A stretch of 64,000 nucleotides of DNA from Cystobacter ferrugineus (GTDB lineage Bacteria; Myxococcota; Myxococcia; Myxococcales; Myxococcaceae), in contig NZ_MPIN01000012.1 of the NCBI RefSeq assembly GCF_001887355.1, positions 156,124 to 220,123 on the forward strand, written 5' to 3'. Shown in pieces: positions 8,073 through 16,940 of this stretch (positions within the stretch are counted from its first letter, which is position 1; every line of letters begins with the position of its first letter). The notes beneath the pieces are model-generated. The model had not been told where the DNA came from. It saw nothing but the letters and a program-made list of their open reading frames with translations, and did not search any database. A program made the position numbers and the translations under genes.

Positions 8073-9563
8073 CTACCTCTGGCCGTTCATCCCGCAGGCA
8101 TCGGGGGCCTTGGGCAGCAGGGCGCACGCGTCATGCAGGAACACGGTGATGGGCTCGTTCCACATCGCGCCCGTCGAGTCGCGGCACTTCTCGTAGTCCA
8201 TGTCTCCCGGTACCACGGGCCCGTCCGAGAGCACGCACCGGGAGCTCGGATAGGTGGGGGCCGCCGGGTTCACGCAGGTGCCCGTGGGGATCGCCGCGCA
8301 GTTGGCGCCGCTCGCGGGCAGCGCGCACAGCCGGTTCGCCGCGTAGGCCGCCGCGTCGCTCCAGCCCGCCGCCTGGCACGAGTACATCTTGCGGTACACC
8401 GAGCCCCGGATGATCTGCTGCTTGCCGTGGAGCTCCCCAAACTCGTCGACGTACACCTTCGCCCCGAGGGCCGTCGGCTCGAAGATGTTGCCGAAGTACG
8501 CCCCCTCGCGCACGGAGAACACCTCGGCCTCCGAGAGCGGATAGCGCGTGGCCGCCGGCGTGCTCGTCTCCTCCTGGACCGACACCGCGCCCGTCTGCGT
8601 GCTGTCGGCCGCCTGGCTCATCACGCTGAAGAAGCCCGAGGCCGGACAGGTGAAGGTCATCGACGGCTGGTTCGTGCCACACGTGCCCACGCCATGCGCC
8701 AGGTGCCGGGCGCTTCCCGCGTCACACCCGGTGATGCCCTCGCAGGCGCGCAGCATCATCGGGGCGCCGCTCGCCGAGCCCAACACCGCGCCCGTGCCAC
8801 ATTGGTCCGGCGCGCGCGCACCCGCTCCCAGCCGCACGACCTGCCCCGGCACGCACCGCCCGATGCCGTCCCCCTTCCAGCCACAATCCCGCGTCGTCAC
8901 CGTGCTCGGCGCGGCGCAGCCGGTGAAGCTGGGCACCAGCGCATCCGTGGCTGGATCGTGCTCCACGGGAAGCGTCACCCCCTCCAGCGAGAAGAGTCCG
9001 GGCCGTGAGGGATCCTCTCCCCGCAGGGACAGCTCCACGCGGCGGCCCAGGGCGTTGTTGCGCGCGAGCAGGCACGCCGACACCCGGTTCTTGCACGCCA
9101 GGCTGGGGGCGCCGGTCTTCCACTCGGGACACAGCCCGAGCTTGCCCTTCCAGGTGCGCGGCGTGCCCGTGATGGGATCCTTCCAGGGCACCTGGCTGCT
9201 CGCGTCCAGCGCGCAGCTCACCAGATAGGACATGACTTGCTGCGCGTCCGGGTCCCGCAGTTGCCGCTGCAGGGGCTCGTAGCTCCCCCCCGTCGGGTAG
9301 AACATGTCCTGCAAGCCGCCGCTGATGAGCATCGCGCTCGCCGAGGGGTTGGTGGTGATGGCGTTGAGCACCAGCGCCTGGGTGGTGAGCGAGTTGGCCA
9401 CCCGCAGCGACTGCTCCCCGGTGCGCGTCTCCTCCTCCCCCCGCGCGCTGTCCTGCTCCGGCTGACATCCCAGGGCTCCGCTCGACAACGCCACCCCCAG
9501 GAGGAGGACCCGGAGCGGGAAGGACGTGGGCTTCTGGAAGGGTTGGACTCGCGAGAAATTCAT
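8073..9563 (-). CDS. large Cys-rich lipoprotein of unknown function
   Basis: The 496-residue product has a signal peptide with a lipobox ending SGALGC, giving an anchor Cys near residue 33. The mature part is rich in cysteines (for example CGTNQPSMTFTC, CQAAGW, DACGMNG), suggesting disulfides and export. No enzyme motif was recognised. It lies between two Ser/Thr kinase genes on the same strand with gaps of 45 and 15 bases, so it is likely co-transcribed with them. It could be a surface component controlled by them. The family looks restricted to myxobacteria. Confidence 0.75.
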   Translation of the reverse strand: MNFSRVQPFQKPTSFPLRVLLLGVALSSGALGCQPEQDSARGEEETRTGEQSLRVANSLTTQALVLNAITTNPSASAMLISGGLQDMFYPTGGSYEPLQRQLRDPDAQQVMSYLVSCALDASSQVPWKDPITGTPRTWKGKLGLCPEWKTGAPSLACKNRVSACLLARNNALGRRVELSLRGEDPSRPGLFSLEGVTLPVEHDPATDALVPSFTGCAAPSTVTTRDCGWKGDGIGRCVPGQVVRLGAGARAPDQCGTGAVLGSASGAPMMLRACEGITGCDAGSARHLAHGVGTCGTNQPSMTFTCPASGFFSVMSQAADSTQTGAVSVQEETSTPAATRYPLSEAEVFSVREGAYFGNIFEPTALGAKVYVDEFGELHGKQQIIRGSVYRKMYSCQAAGWSDAAAYAANRLCALPASGANCAAIPTGTCVNPAAPTYPSSRCVLSDGPVVPGDMDYEKCRDSTGAMWNEPITVFLHDACALLPKAPDACGMNGQR

Positions 9564-9608
9564 GTTCGGCCTTGGATGCAGGAGGTGGACCAGCCAGCGG
9601 GGCCGGGT

Positions 9609-12600
9609 TCACCTTCGAGAAAGGGGAAGGGGTGGAGGGTTGTTGCCTGGGAGGCCACAGGTCTCGGGAGTGGGTGTTGCTTCCCAGTCCACGGCGAGCG
9701 CATCCAACCGCGCGCGCCACAGCGGGGAGGCCCGGGCGGTGTCGCGCGCGCGGACGAGCCACTGCCGGGCCTCGTCCCGGGCCTCGGCTTTCCATGCGGC
9801 GAGGGCGGCCTGGTGCAGCACCTCCGTGAGTTCATCGCCCGAGGTGTCCGGCGCCGCCTCGTCCGCGAGCGCGTGCCAGGCGGCGGCCTCGCGGGTGCCG
9901 GACTCCACTTCCCGCACGCGCAGCGCCACCAGCCGCCACAGGGCCCGCGTGTTGGGCGGAGTCTGCTCCGGCGAGCAGTGGGCGTCGAGCCAGTCGAGCA
10001 GCGCGCGTGCCTCCCGCGCGTCTCCCAGCGCCAGCGCCACGCGCGCGAGCAACACCGCGTCCACCGCCACCGGGTGCGCCCCGAAGAAGCGCACCCCCAG
10101 CTCGTGCGCCCGCCGCGCGAGCCCCAGCGCCTCCGCGTCGCGCCCCATCCAGTGCAGGCACTCGGAGAGCTGCCCCACGCTCCAGCGCTCCACCTGCGCA
10201 TGCCCCAGCTCGCGCCCCAGGGCGATGGCCTCGCGCAGATCTCTCTCGGTACCCTCGAGATCCCCACGCAGGCGCCAGAGGAAGGTGCGGTTGATGAGGG
10301 TCGCGGCCCGGTGCAGCGCGTCCCCCTCCCGCTGGCTCAGCGCGAGCGCCTCGTCGAAGGCCGCCGCGGCGGGGGCCTCCTGTCCGTCGAGCGCGAGCCC
10401 CGTGCCCTGCATCATCAACGCGATGATGCGTGTCTCCGTGTCCCGCGCGAGCGTGGCCGCCTCCACCGTGGCGGTGAGCAGCCGCGTGGCGCGCGCCCAG
10501 TCCCCCTCCCGCCAGGACTGCCGCGCGCGCGCCAGCGAGCAGCGCACCGACAGCCGCGGGTCATCCAGCGCCTCGGCCTTCTCCAGCGCCTCGCGGGTGC
10601 GCACCGCCGAGCCCTCGGCGTCCTCCAGCCAGTCCACGAGCGTGGCCTCCTCCAGGAGCAGGTCCACCTCCAGGGCCGTGTCCCCCAGGGCGTGGGCCAG
10701 CGCGCGCGCCTGCCCCAGGTCCGCCAGCGCCTCGTGGAAACGGTGGGTGCGGTAGCGCACCCGGCCCCGCCCGGCCAGCACCCGCGCCCGGCGTTCCCGG
10801 TCTCCCTCGGGGAGCTGCGCGAGCGCGTGCGTGTAGTCCTGCTCGGCCTCCACGTGACGGTGGGCGCGCCGCGCGGCCTCGCCGAGCGTGAACCAGGCGG
10901 CGAAGGCTTCCTCGTGCGCGCCACTGGCCGCGGCATGACGCGCACGCGCGCGCGGCTCCGTGTCTCCCTCGGGAAGGGCGCGCAGGGCCGCCGTGTGCAG
11001 CGCCCGGCGCAAGGCGGGGGGCAGCGCCCGCTCGAGCGCCTCGCGCAGTTGGGGCTGACGGAAGGCATGGCGCCCGGGCCCCACCGCGCGCAGCAGGCCC
11101 GCGCGCTCCAACCGCGCGAGCCCCGTGCCCGCGTCCAGGTCCGCCATGCGCGCCACGTCCTCCTTCTTCTCCAGGTGCCGCTGGGCCGCGTCCACCCGCG
11201 CCACCGTCACCTCCTGGCCGAGCACCGCGCACAGCCGCGCCAGGCCCTGGTGCGCCTCGGGCAGCACCGCCAGCGCGCGCGCCGCGAGCCGCTCGAAGAG
11301 GGGCGTCACCGAGACGTGGAGCAGCTCGTCCGCGGCCACGTAGCCCTCGCCGTCCGCCGTGGCGCGCAGCGCGCCCGAGGTGCGCAGCGCCCGGGCCACC
11401 TCCACCAGGGACAGGGGCACCCCTTGCGTCAGTTGCTCCAGACGGGCGAGCACCGGCTCGGGGATGAACTCGGCGGGGCGCAGCAGGTGGCGCAGGAGCG
11501 CGCGCTGGGCCTCGGGCGCGAGCGGCGGCAGCGCCTGGTGCGAGAGGTGCCCGGCGCGCTCGCCCAGCAGCGGACGCAGGCCGCGCAGCTCGGGACGCGC
11601 GGCGGCGCACACCCAGAGGGTGATGTCTGGCGCGGCGAGCGTGGCCACCTCCAGCACGTCCAGGGTGGTGGGGTCCGCCTGGTGCGCGTCGTCCAGCAGC
11701 ACGGCCAGGGGCCCCCGGGTGGCGGACTGGCGCACGCCCTCGGCCACGGCGCGGGCGAGCGCCTGGCGCCGGGTGGGAGCGGGAAAGGGCAAGGGGGGGG
11801 CGAGGGTGTCCCACAGCGCGTGGAGCAGGGCATCCCCTGGTGCCGAGTCGGGTGGGGGCGCGGCGAGGCGCACCACGCGCACGCCGGGCTCAGCCTCCAG
11901 TCGCGTGGCGAGCGCGTCGAGTACGCGCGTCTTGCCGAGTCCCGGCTCGCCAGTGAGCACGGTCAACCCCGGGCCCGGGCCGGAGAAGGCACGGGCCGCG
12001 TCCGCGCACAGGGTGTCGAGCAGCGCGTCTCGGCCGAGCAGGGGCGGGGGCTCGGCCTCGGTGGGCGCGCCTTCCGGGCCGGGAGCCGCGGCGCCCTCAC
12101 CGAGTGTGCGCGCGGCCTCGGGGGTGAGGCCCTCGCGGGGCCACCAGGTGTCGGGTGTGTCCAGGGCCTCGCCGGCGAGCCGCAGTTGCGAGACACCGGG
12201 GCGCACGCGCAGCGGGGCGAGGTGGAGCACGGTGGACACGCCGGGCTCGGAGAGGGAGCGCGCGGCGCGCAGGGCGGCGCGCAGCCCCGCCTCGGCGGAG
12301 GGGTGCTCGGGGAAGGCGACGAGGTAGCGGCCCGGGTGGACGCGCGCGAGCAGTCCGCCCTCGGGGGAGACGGCCGCGGCGAGCCACGGCGCCTCCACGT
12401 CTCCGGCCACCCCGAGCAGGGCCACGGGCCGCACCCCCTGGGAGGGCGCGGGGCGCCGGGGAAGCTCGGGCGCGGCGGACGGGGTGGGGGCGGTACGGCA
12501 CGCGGTGTCGAAGGCGGCGAGCAGCGCGGAGGCCGAGGCGAAGCGCGCGGCGGGCTCCTTGGCGAGACAGCGCAGGAGGACGTCGTCGAGGGCCCGGGGC

Positions 12601-13421
12601 ACGGCGGCGCGCTCGGAGGCGAGGGGCGGGCGGAGGCTCACCTGGCCTCGCCGCACCTCATCGGGCTCGCCGGTGAAGGGCGGAGCGCCGGTGAGCAGCT
12701 CGAAGAGGAGGACGCCGAGCGCGTAGAGGTCCGCGCGCGCGTCCACGTCGGGTGAGGCGAGGCACTGCTCGGGCGACATGTAGAAGGGGGTGCCGAGCCG
12801 CTCGCCGGTGCGGGTGAGACGGACGGAGGCCTCGGACTCCCTGGCGTCCGGGGCATCGAGGAAGCGCGCGAGGCCGAAGTCCAGGAGGCTGAGCGCGCCG
12901 CCCTCGCGCAGGAAGAGGTTCTCGGGCTTGAGGTCGCGGTGGACGAGCCCCACGCCGTGGACATGCTCCAGGGCGGTGCACAGGCCGGAGAGCAACTCCC
13001 GCACGTGGGGGAGCGAGGCGGCGCCGGAGCCGGGGAGCGCGGCCATCCAGGCGGCGAGCGTCTGTCCGCGCAGACGTTCCAGCACGAGGAAGGCCCGGCC
13101 TCCGGGCAGCTCACCCTGTCCCAGGAGGGCGGGCGCGGTGGGAGGGGCCACGCGGCGCAGGGCGGCGGCCTCGTGGGCGAAGCGGGGCGAGGCGGAGGGA
13201 GCGAGGGCCACCTTCACGGCCACCTCGGTGCCGTCCTGCTCCCGGCGGGCGGAGAAGACCTGGGCGAAGCCTCCGGCGCCCAGGGGCGCGAGGAGCGGGA
13301 ATCCGGGCACCTGGGGAGGCGCGAGGGGCTCGGGCTCCTCGCGGGGGAGCCGGGGCCGCTCCGCGTGGAGCGGACAGGCGGTGCCGGGGACGAGTCGGCG
13401 GTGGCAGACCGGGCAGCGCAT
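9609..13421 (-). CDS. Ser/Thr kinase-AAA ATPase-TPR signalling protein
   Basis: I chose the ATG at 13421 because a zinc ribbon follows at once (MRCPVCHRR, then CPLH), giving about 1270 residues; an upstream Met at 13508 has only low-complexity sequence. The kinase domain covers about 40-300: LGAGGFAQVF, AVKVAL (about 68), HRDLKPEN (about 162), DFGLARF and MSPEQCL. A Pro/Ala-rich linker leads to an AAA/STAND-type ATPase with Walker A GEPGLGKT (about 492) and a Walker B-like LAVLLDDAHQAD. From about 820 to the end there are TPR-like helices. This is the AfsR/MalT-like 'kinase plus predictor ATPase' plan common in myxobacteria, probably cytoplasmic. It heads the run with the lipoprotein and second kinase. 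Confidence 0.9.
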   Translation of the reverse strand: MRCPVCHRRLVPGTACPLHAERPRLPREEPEPLAPPQVPGFPLLAPLGAGGFAQVFSARREQDGTEVAVKVALAPSASPRFAHEAAALRRVAPPTAPALLGQGELPGGRAFLVLERLRGQTLAAWMAALPGSGAASLPHVRELLSGLCTALEHVHGVGLVHRDLKPENLFLREGGALSLLDFGLARFLDAPDARESEASVRLTRTGERLGTPFYMSPEQCLASPDVDARADLYALGVLLFELLTGAPPFTGEPDEVRRGQVSLRPPLASERAAVPRALDDVLLRCLAKEPAARFASASALLAAFDTACRTAPTPSAAPELPRRPAPSQGVRPVALLGVAGDVEAPWLAAAVSPEGGLLARVHPGRYLVAFPEHPSAEAGLRAALRAARSLSEPGVSTVLHLAPLRVRPGVSQLRLAGEALDTPDTWWPREGLTPEAARTLGEGAAAPGPEGAPTEAEPPPLLGRDALLDTLCADAARAFSGPGPGLTVLTGEPGLGKTRVLDALATRLEAEPGVRVVRLAAPPPDSAPGDALLHALWDTLAPPLPFPAPTRRQALARAVAEGVRQSATRGPLAVLLDDAHQADPTTLDVLEVATLAAPDITLWVCAAARPELRGLRPLLGERAGHLSHQALPPLAPEAQRALLRHLLRPAEFIPEPVLARLEQLTQGVPLSLVEVARALRTSGALRATADGEGYVAADELLHVSVTPLFERLAARALAVLPEAHQGLARLCAVLGQEVTVARVDAAQRHLEKKEDVARMADLDAGTGLARLERAGLLRAVGPGRHAFRQPQLREALERALPPALRRALHTAALRALPEGDTEPRARARHAAASGAHEEAFAAWFTLGEAARRAHRHVEAEQDYTHALAQLPEGDRERRARVLAGRGRVRYRTHRFHEALADLGQARALAHALGDTALEVDLLLEEATLVDWLEDAEGSAVRTREALEKAEALDDPRLSVRCSLARARQSWREGDWARATRLLTATVEAATLARDTETRIIALMMQGTGLALDGQEAPAAAAFDEALALSQREGDALHRAATLINRTFLWRLRGDLEGTERDLREAIALGRELGHAQVERWSVGQLSECLHWMGRDAEALGLARRAHELGVRFFGAHPVAVDAVLLARVALALGDAREARALLDWLDAHCSPEQTPPNTRALWRLVALRVREVESGTREAAAWHALADEAAPDTSGDELTEVLHQAALAAWKAEARDEARQWLVRARDTARASPLWRARLDALAVDWEATPTPETCGLPGNNPPPLPLSRR

Positions 13422-13650
13422 GGAGGGGACGGCGGGAGCCGTGCCGCCGAGGTTAGCAGAGCAGGTGATGACGCGGATGCGGGCGCTCGCCGGGCCGCTC
13501 CCTTCCATGCAGGAAAGATGGTGCTCGGGACGAAAGTGAACCGCTTGAGAAACATCCTGGACGACGGTGGAGGAGGCCCAGGCGAGAGGGTCCTGCCTCC
13601 ATTGACCCTCCAGGGGCTCATCTCTATGGTCCCCACTGGGAGGAGGCGTG

Positions 13651-14850
13651 ATGCTGCGGGTCGAGGAGCTGGAGCGGTTGATGGTGGAGCTGGAGTCTCA
13701 CCGGGTCGAGCGCAAGCAGTCGCTGAGTGACCCGGAGAAGATTCGTCAGGCCATCTGTGCCTTCTCCAATGACCTGCCCGCGACGGGACTGCCCGGCTAT
13801 CTCTTCGTTGGAGTCGATGATGCGGGCGTGCCGACGGGCAAGCCCATCACCAACAAGGAATTCGACAGGATTCTCCAGACGCTGGCGGACATGCGCTCGG
13901 ATGGAAACATCCTCCCGCCCCCTCGGATGAACGTCGAAAAGGTCGTCCTTCGCGGAGCCGCCGTGGCCGTGGTCGAGGTGTTCCCGGCGGCGGCGCCTCC
14001 GGTCCGGTTCAAGGGCCAGGTCTGGGTGCGAGTGGGGCCACGCCGGGCGACCGCCACCGCGGATGAGGAGCGGGTTCTGTCCGAGCGGAGCATCGCGAAC
14101 GCGCGGACGTTCGACCAGCGGGCCTGTCCAGGTGCGCGGCTCGATGACCTGGTGATCGACTCCATCCTCAACGACTACCTCCCGAGCGCCGTGGCCCGGA
14201 GTGTGCTCGCCGAGAATCACAGAACCGTGGAAGAGAAGCTGGCGGCCCTGCGGCTCTTCGATCTTCGCCGGGGAGAGCCGACCTACGCCGCCATTCTGCT
14301 CTTTGGAAAGAACCCGCTGGAGTTCGTCCCGGGCGCGTATATCCAGTTCGTTCGCTTCAACGGAGATACCCAGGTCGATCCCGTGCAGGATCAGAAGGAA
14401 CTCAAGGGCAACCTCTTCACGACCTTGATTCAACTCAACACGTTGCTGCCCCTCCAGGTGCGAACGGCGCGGGTCCAGGGGCCGCGTCTGGTGGCGGAGG
14501 AGCGCTCCGATTACCCGATCATCGCCGTCAGGGAGTTGGCCCTCAACGCGCTGCTTCACCGCAACTATGAGCACACCAGTGCGCCCGTGCGGCTCAACTG
14601 GTTCGCGAGCAAGGTGGAGATCCACAGCCCTGGAGGACTGTATGGCCAGGTGACGCCGCAGAACTTCCGCAACGTGAGCGACTACCGCAACCCGGTGCTG
14701 GGCGAGGCCATGAAGGTCCTGGGGTACGTGGAGCGTTTTGGTGTGGGGATCGCTCGCGCGGAGGCGGCCTTGGCTGGCAATGGCAACCCCGCCGCCGAAT
14801 TCGTCATCGAGCCGACCCACATGCTGGTGACGCTCCGGAGCGCATCGTGA
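13651..14850 (+). CDS. Schlafen/AlbA_2 domain ATP-binding protein
   Basis: The 399-residue product starts at ATG 13651, 5-6 bases after GGGAGGAGG; a GTG at 13648 is adjacent. Residues about 15-125 look like an AlbA_2 (Schlafen-type) domain: ERKQSL, the FSNDL helix, and LFVGVDDAGVPTG. The C-terminal third looks like the HATPase_c_4 domain that follows AlbA_2 in many such proteins: AVRELALNALLHRNY, EIHSPGGLYG and VERFGVGIARAE. These proteins are usually annotated as DNA-binding regulators, and some sit in phage-defence loci. The stop overlaps the start of the ParA-like gene (GTGA), so the two are translationally coupled. A joint role in DNA or phage sensing is inferred. Confidence 0.85.
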   Translation: MLRVEELERLMVELESHRVERKQSLSDPEKIRQAICAFSNDLPATGLPGYLFVGVDDAGVPTGKPITNKEFDRILQTLADMRSDGNILPPPRMNVEKVVLRGAAVAVVEVFPAAAPPVRFKGQVWVRVGPRRATATADEERVLSERSIANARTFDQRACPGARLDDLVIDSILNDYLPSAVARSVLAENHRTVEEKLAALRLFDLRRGEPTYAAILLFGKNPLEFVPGAYIQFVRFNGDTQVDPVQDQKELKGNLFTTLIQLNTLLPLQVRTARVQGPRLVAEERSDYPIIAVRELALNALLHRNYEHTSAPVRLNWFASKVEIHSPGGLYGQVTPQNFRNVSDYRNPVLGEAMKVLGYVERFGVGIARAEAALAGNGNPAAEFVIEPTHMLVTLRSAS

Positions 14851-15833
14851 AGACGATTGCCTTCGTCAGCGGCACGGGGGGCGCGGGCAAGACGAGTCTG
14901 GTCTATCATCTGGCGCATATGCTGCCACGGCTGGGTTATCCGACGCTGGCGGTGGATCTGGATCCTCTCGCGACATTGTCTTCCCTGCTTCTTGGCGACA
15001 AACGTCTGGAAGAGATGTGGGATGAGGGGACTCATACGGTCTTCTCGAGCCTCGCTCCGCTGATGGTAGACCGGGAAGACATCGAAAAACCCAGTCCCGT
15101 CCTTGTCACGGAGTCCCTCTGGGGCCTCGCTGGGGAGCCCGCCCTCTGGAACCTGGAGGGACCGTTGGCGGAGGCTCGGTTCACGGGTCACTCGGGTGAT
15201 CGGTCCGCGTTCTCGCGGCTGTCCGCCTTCCACCGGGTCGTGCAGCGGGCCGGCGAGGAGACGAAGAGCGCGGTGGCGCTCCTCGATCTGGGCAGTGGCT
15301 TGGGTTCCATCAACCAGACCGCGCTTCTCGCCGCGGACTACCTCGTCTTCCCGGTGGCGGCCGATGCGTTCTCCTTGCACGGCCTCAAGGTCCTGGGTCC
15401 ATTCATCAGACAGTGGCGTGAGGAATGGCGACTCCTCCGCCAGCGCGCCGGGAGCTTCTCGGCTGAGTTGCCCAAGGGGCGCATGGCTCCCGTGGGGTAT
15501 GTGGCGCTTCGGCTGAACTTCTCCCTGGGACATCGCCATCGGTTCGAGGCGCAATGGATGAACCAGCTTTCCGCTGTCTACGCCACGGAGGTGCTCGGCG
15601 AGAAGGAGGCGGAGATACCTCAAGATGGCTATGACGCGAGTTGTCTCGCGCTCCTGCGCAATTACGGCAGCTTGATGTCCATGGCGCAGGAAGCACGAAA
15701 GCCCATGTTCGACCTGAAGCCCGCGGACGGGGCCGTCGGCAGCTACGCTCCACTCGTCCGCGAGTGTTTCGAGGATTTCGAGGGGCTGGCGACGATGCTC
15801 GCTCTGAAGTGTGGCTTGGAGAAACCAACGTAA
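14847..15833 (+). CDS. ParA/MinD-like P-loop ATPase, orphan
   Basis: The 328-residue product starts at GTG 14847, overlapping the preceding stop by 4 bases. It opens with a P-loop, FVSGTGGAGKTS, in the position and shape of a ParA/SIMIBI Walker A, although the first Lys of the deviant motif (KGG) is replaced by Thr. Also typical are AVDLDPLATLSSLL (Walker A'-like Asp) and VALLDLGSGLGSINQTALLAADYLVFPV (Walker B and switch). No ParB gene or parS repeats are near, so chromosome segregation is unlikely. Fixed coupling to an AlbA_2/HATPase partner suggests a two-protein module. It converges with the viperin gene, whose stop is 51 bases away. Confidence 0.85.
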   Translation: MKTIAFVSGTGGAGKTSLVYHLAHMLPRLGYPTLAVDLDPLATLSSLLLGDKRLEEMWDEGTHTVFSSLAPLMVDREDIEKPSPVLVTESLWGLAGEPALWNLEGPLAEARFTGHSGDRSAFSRLSAFHRVVQRAGEETKSAVALLDLGSGLGSINQTALLAADYLVFPVAADAFSLHGLKVLGPFIRQWREEWRLLRQRAGSFSAELPKGRMAPVGYVALRLNFSLGHRHRFEAQWMNQLSAVYATEVLGEKEAEIPQDGYDASCLALLRNYGSLMSMAQEARKPMFDLKPADGAVGSYAPLVRECFEDFEGLATMLALKCGLEKPT

Positions 15834-15884
15834 GGCAAGGTCCGTTCCTCCAGACAGCGCCTGGCGATGCTGCTCACCGCCCGC

Positions 15885-16856
15885 TCATCGCGCACCTCCG
15901 AAGTCATAGCGGCCGCCACGCTGCTCGAAGCGCTCCATCGAGAAGTGGACCTGGGACCAGGCCGTGCGAAGGCCCGCGGAGAGGATGGGGGCGCTGTAGT
16001 GGTATCCCCCCTGGGCGTTGTCGAAGAAGCGTCCGGCGGGATCCACCATCGCGTAGCTGCCGCGCATGTCCGTGTTGTCCTCGGGCACCAGGATGATGCC
16101 CTTCGCTTCCAGTCCTCGATGTCTGTCGACGAAGGACTGGAAGAGCGAGGTGGAGCACAGCAGGGGTTCCACCTTCCCGCTGTTCTGTCCTTCGACTGGC
16201 AGGACGCGCAGCAGCTTCCACCGCTCCGGACGCAAGCCCCGGATCAGCCCCGTCATGTCCTCCAACGCGTTGAGGGACGTGACGACCGTGTTCACCTTGA
16301 GGCGCACCCCGGCCGCTCGCACGCGCTCGCCCATGGCGAGGTAGTCCTCCGGGGTGTGCGCCCGGCGGCCCTGGACCGCCCGCCCCAACTTCACATTCGT
16401 CTCGGGCGAGGCGCTGTCGATGCTCAGGGTGACCCAGTCCAGGCTTCCCTGGAACTGGGCGAGCCGCTTCGAATCCAGCCGGCTCCCATTCGTCACCAAC
16501 ATGGTCGTCACGCCACGCGCCTTGGCGGCGCGGACCAGCTCCGGCAACCACCTGCACAGCAGCGGCTCGCCGCCCGCGAAGGTGAGCTTCGCGAAGTGCG
16601 TGGCGAGCACCTCCACCAGCCGGAGCGCCTCCTCGCGGGGCAGGTGCCCGTCAGGCAGGACCTCGGCGCGCACGTCCTGGAAGGTCGCGAAGCAGAACCG
16701 GCAACGCATGTTGCACGGCTCCCACAGGTGGTAGTTGACCGAGGGGGGCATCTCCTGGCGCGGGGCCACCTCCCGGCCACTCGCGCCGAGGGGGGAGGAA
16801 GGGCGCTCGAGCTCCGAGCGGGGGGATGGGTGGACATCGAGGGTGGGCTGCGACAT
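15885..16856 (-). CDS. prokaryotic viperin (pVip), antiviral radical SAM enzyme
   Basis: The 323-residue product starts at ATG 16856 after GGAGG; a Met at residue 36 is also possible and would match shorter viperins. The radical SAM motif is CNMRCRFC (Cys48, 52, 55) within SVNYHLWEPC. Viperin-like features follow: KLTFAGGEPLLC, a TNGSR strand, LKVNTVVTSLNALEDM, RPERWKLLRVLPVEGQN, then SYAMVDPAGRFFDN and a C-terminal FSMERFEQRGGRYDF. The order and wording match animal viperin closely, which general MoaA-like proteins do not. Known pVips convert CTP, GTP or UTP into 3'-deoxy-3',4'-didehydro chain terminators that stop phage transcription; which nucleotide is used here cannot be read. It lies 84 bases downstream of a sigma-factor gene on the same strand. 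Confidence 0.83.
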   Translation of the reverse strand: MSQPTLDVHPSPRSELERPSSPLGASGREVAPRQEMPPSVNYHLWEPCNMRCRFCFATFQDVRAEVLPDGHLPREEALRLVEVLATHFAKLTFAGGEPLLCRWLPELVRAAKARGVTTMLVTNGSRLDSKRLAQFQGSLDWVTLSIDSASPETNVKLGRAVQGRRAHTPEDYLAMGERVRAAGVRLKVNTVVTSLNALEDMTGLIRGLRPERWKLLRVLPVEGQNSGKVEPLLCSTSLFQSFVDRHRGLEAKGIILVPEDNTDMRGSYAMVDPAGRFFDNAQGGYHYSAPILSAGLRTAWSQVHFSMERFEQRGGRYDFGGAR

Positions 16857-16940
16857 GGCGCCTCCGGGTGAGACCCGCTCGCGCGGGCGTTCCAAGGCTC
16901 CACACGCCGTCGCCATTTCTTTGTGACCACGTTTCGTAAG

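Noticed and set aside
9237-12755. 1172-residue open frame on the plus strand
   Set aside because: It lies opposite the kinase-ATPase-TPR gene, whose motifs are clear; composition (Arg, Gly, Gln, His) is that of an antisense frame.
14847-15833. ParA-like gene as part of a plasmid or chromosome partition locus
   Set aside because: No ParB, no parS-like repeats, no replication genes, and the first Lys of the motif is missing.
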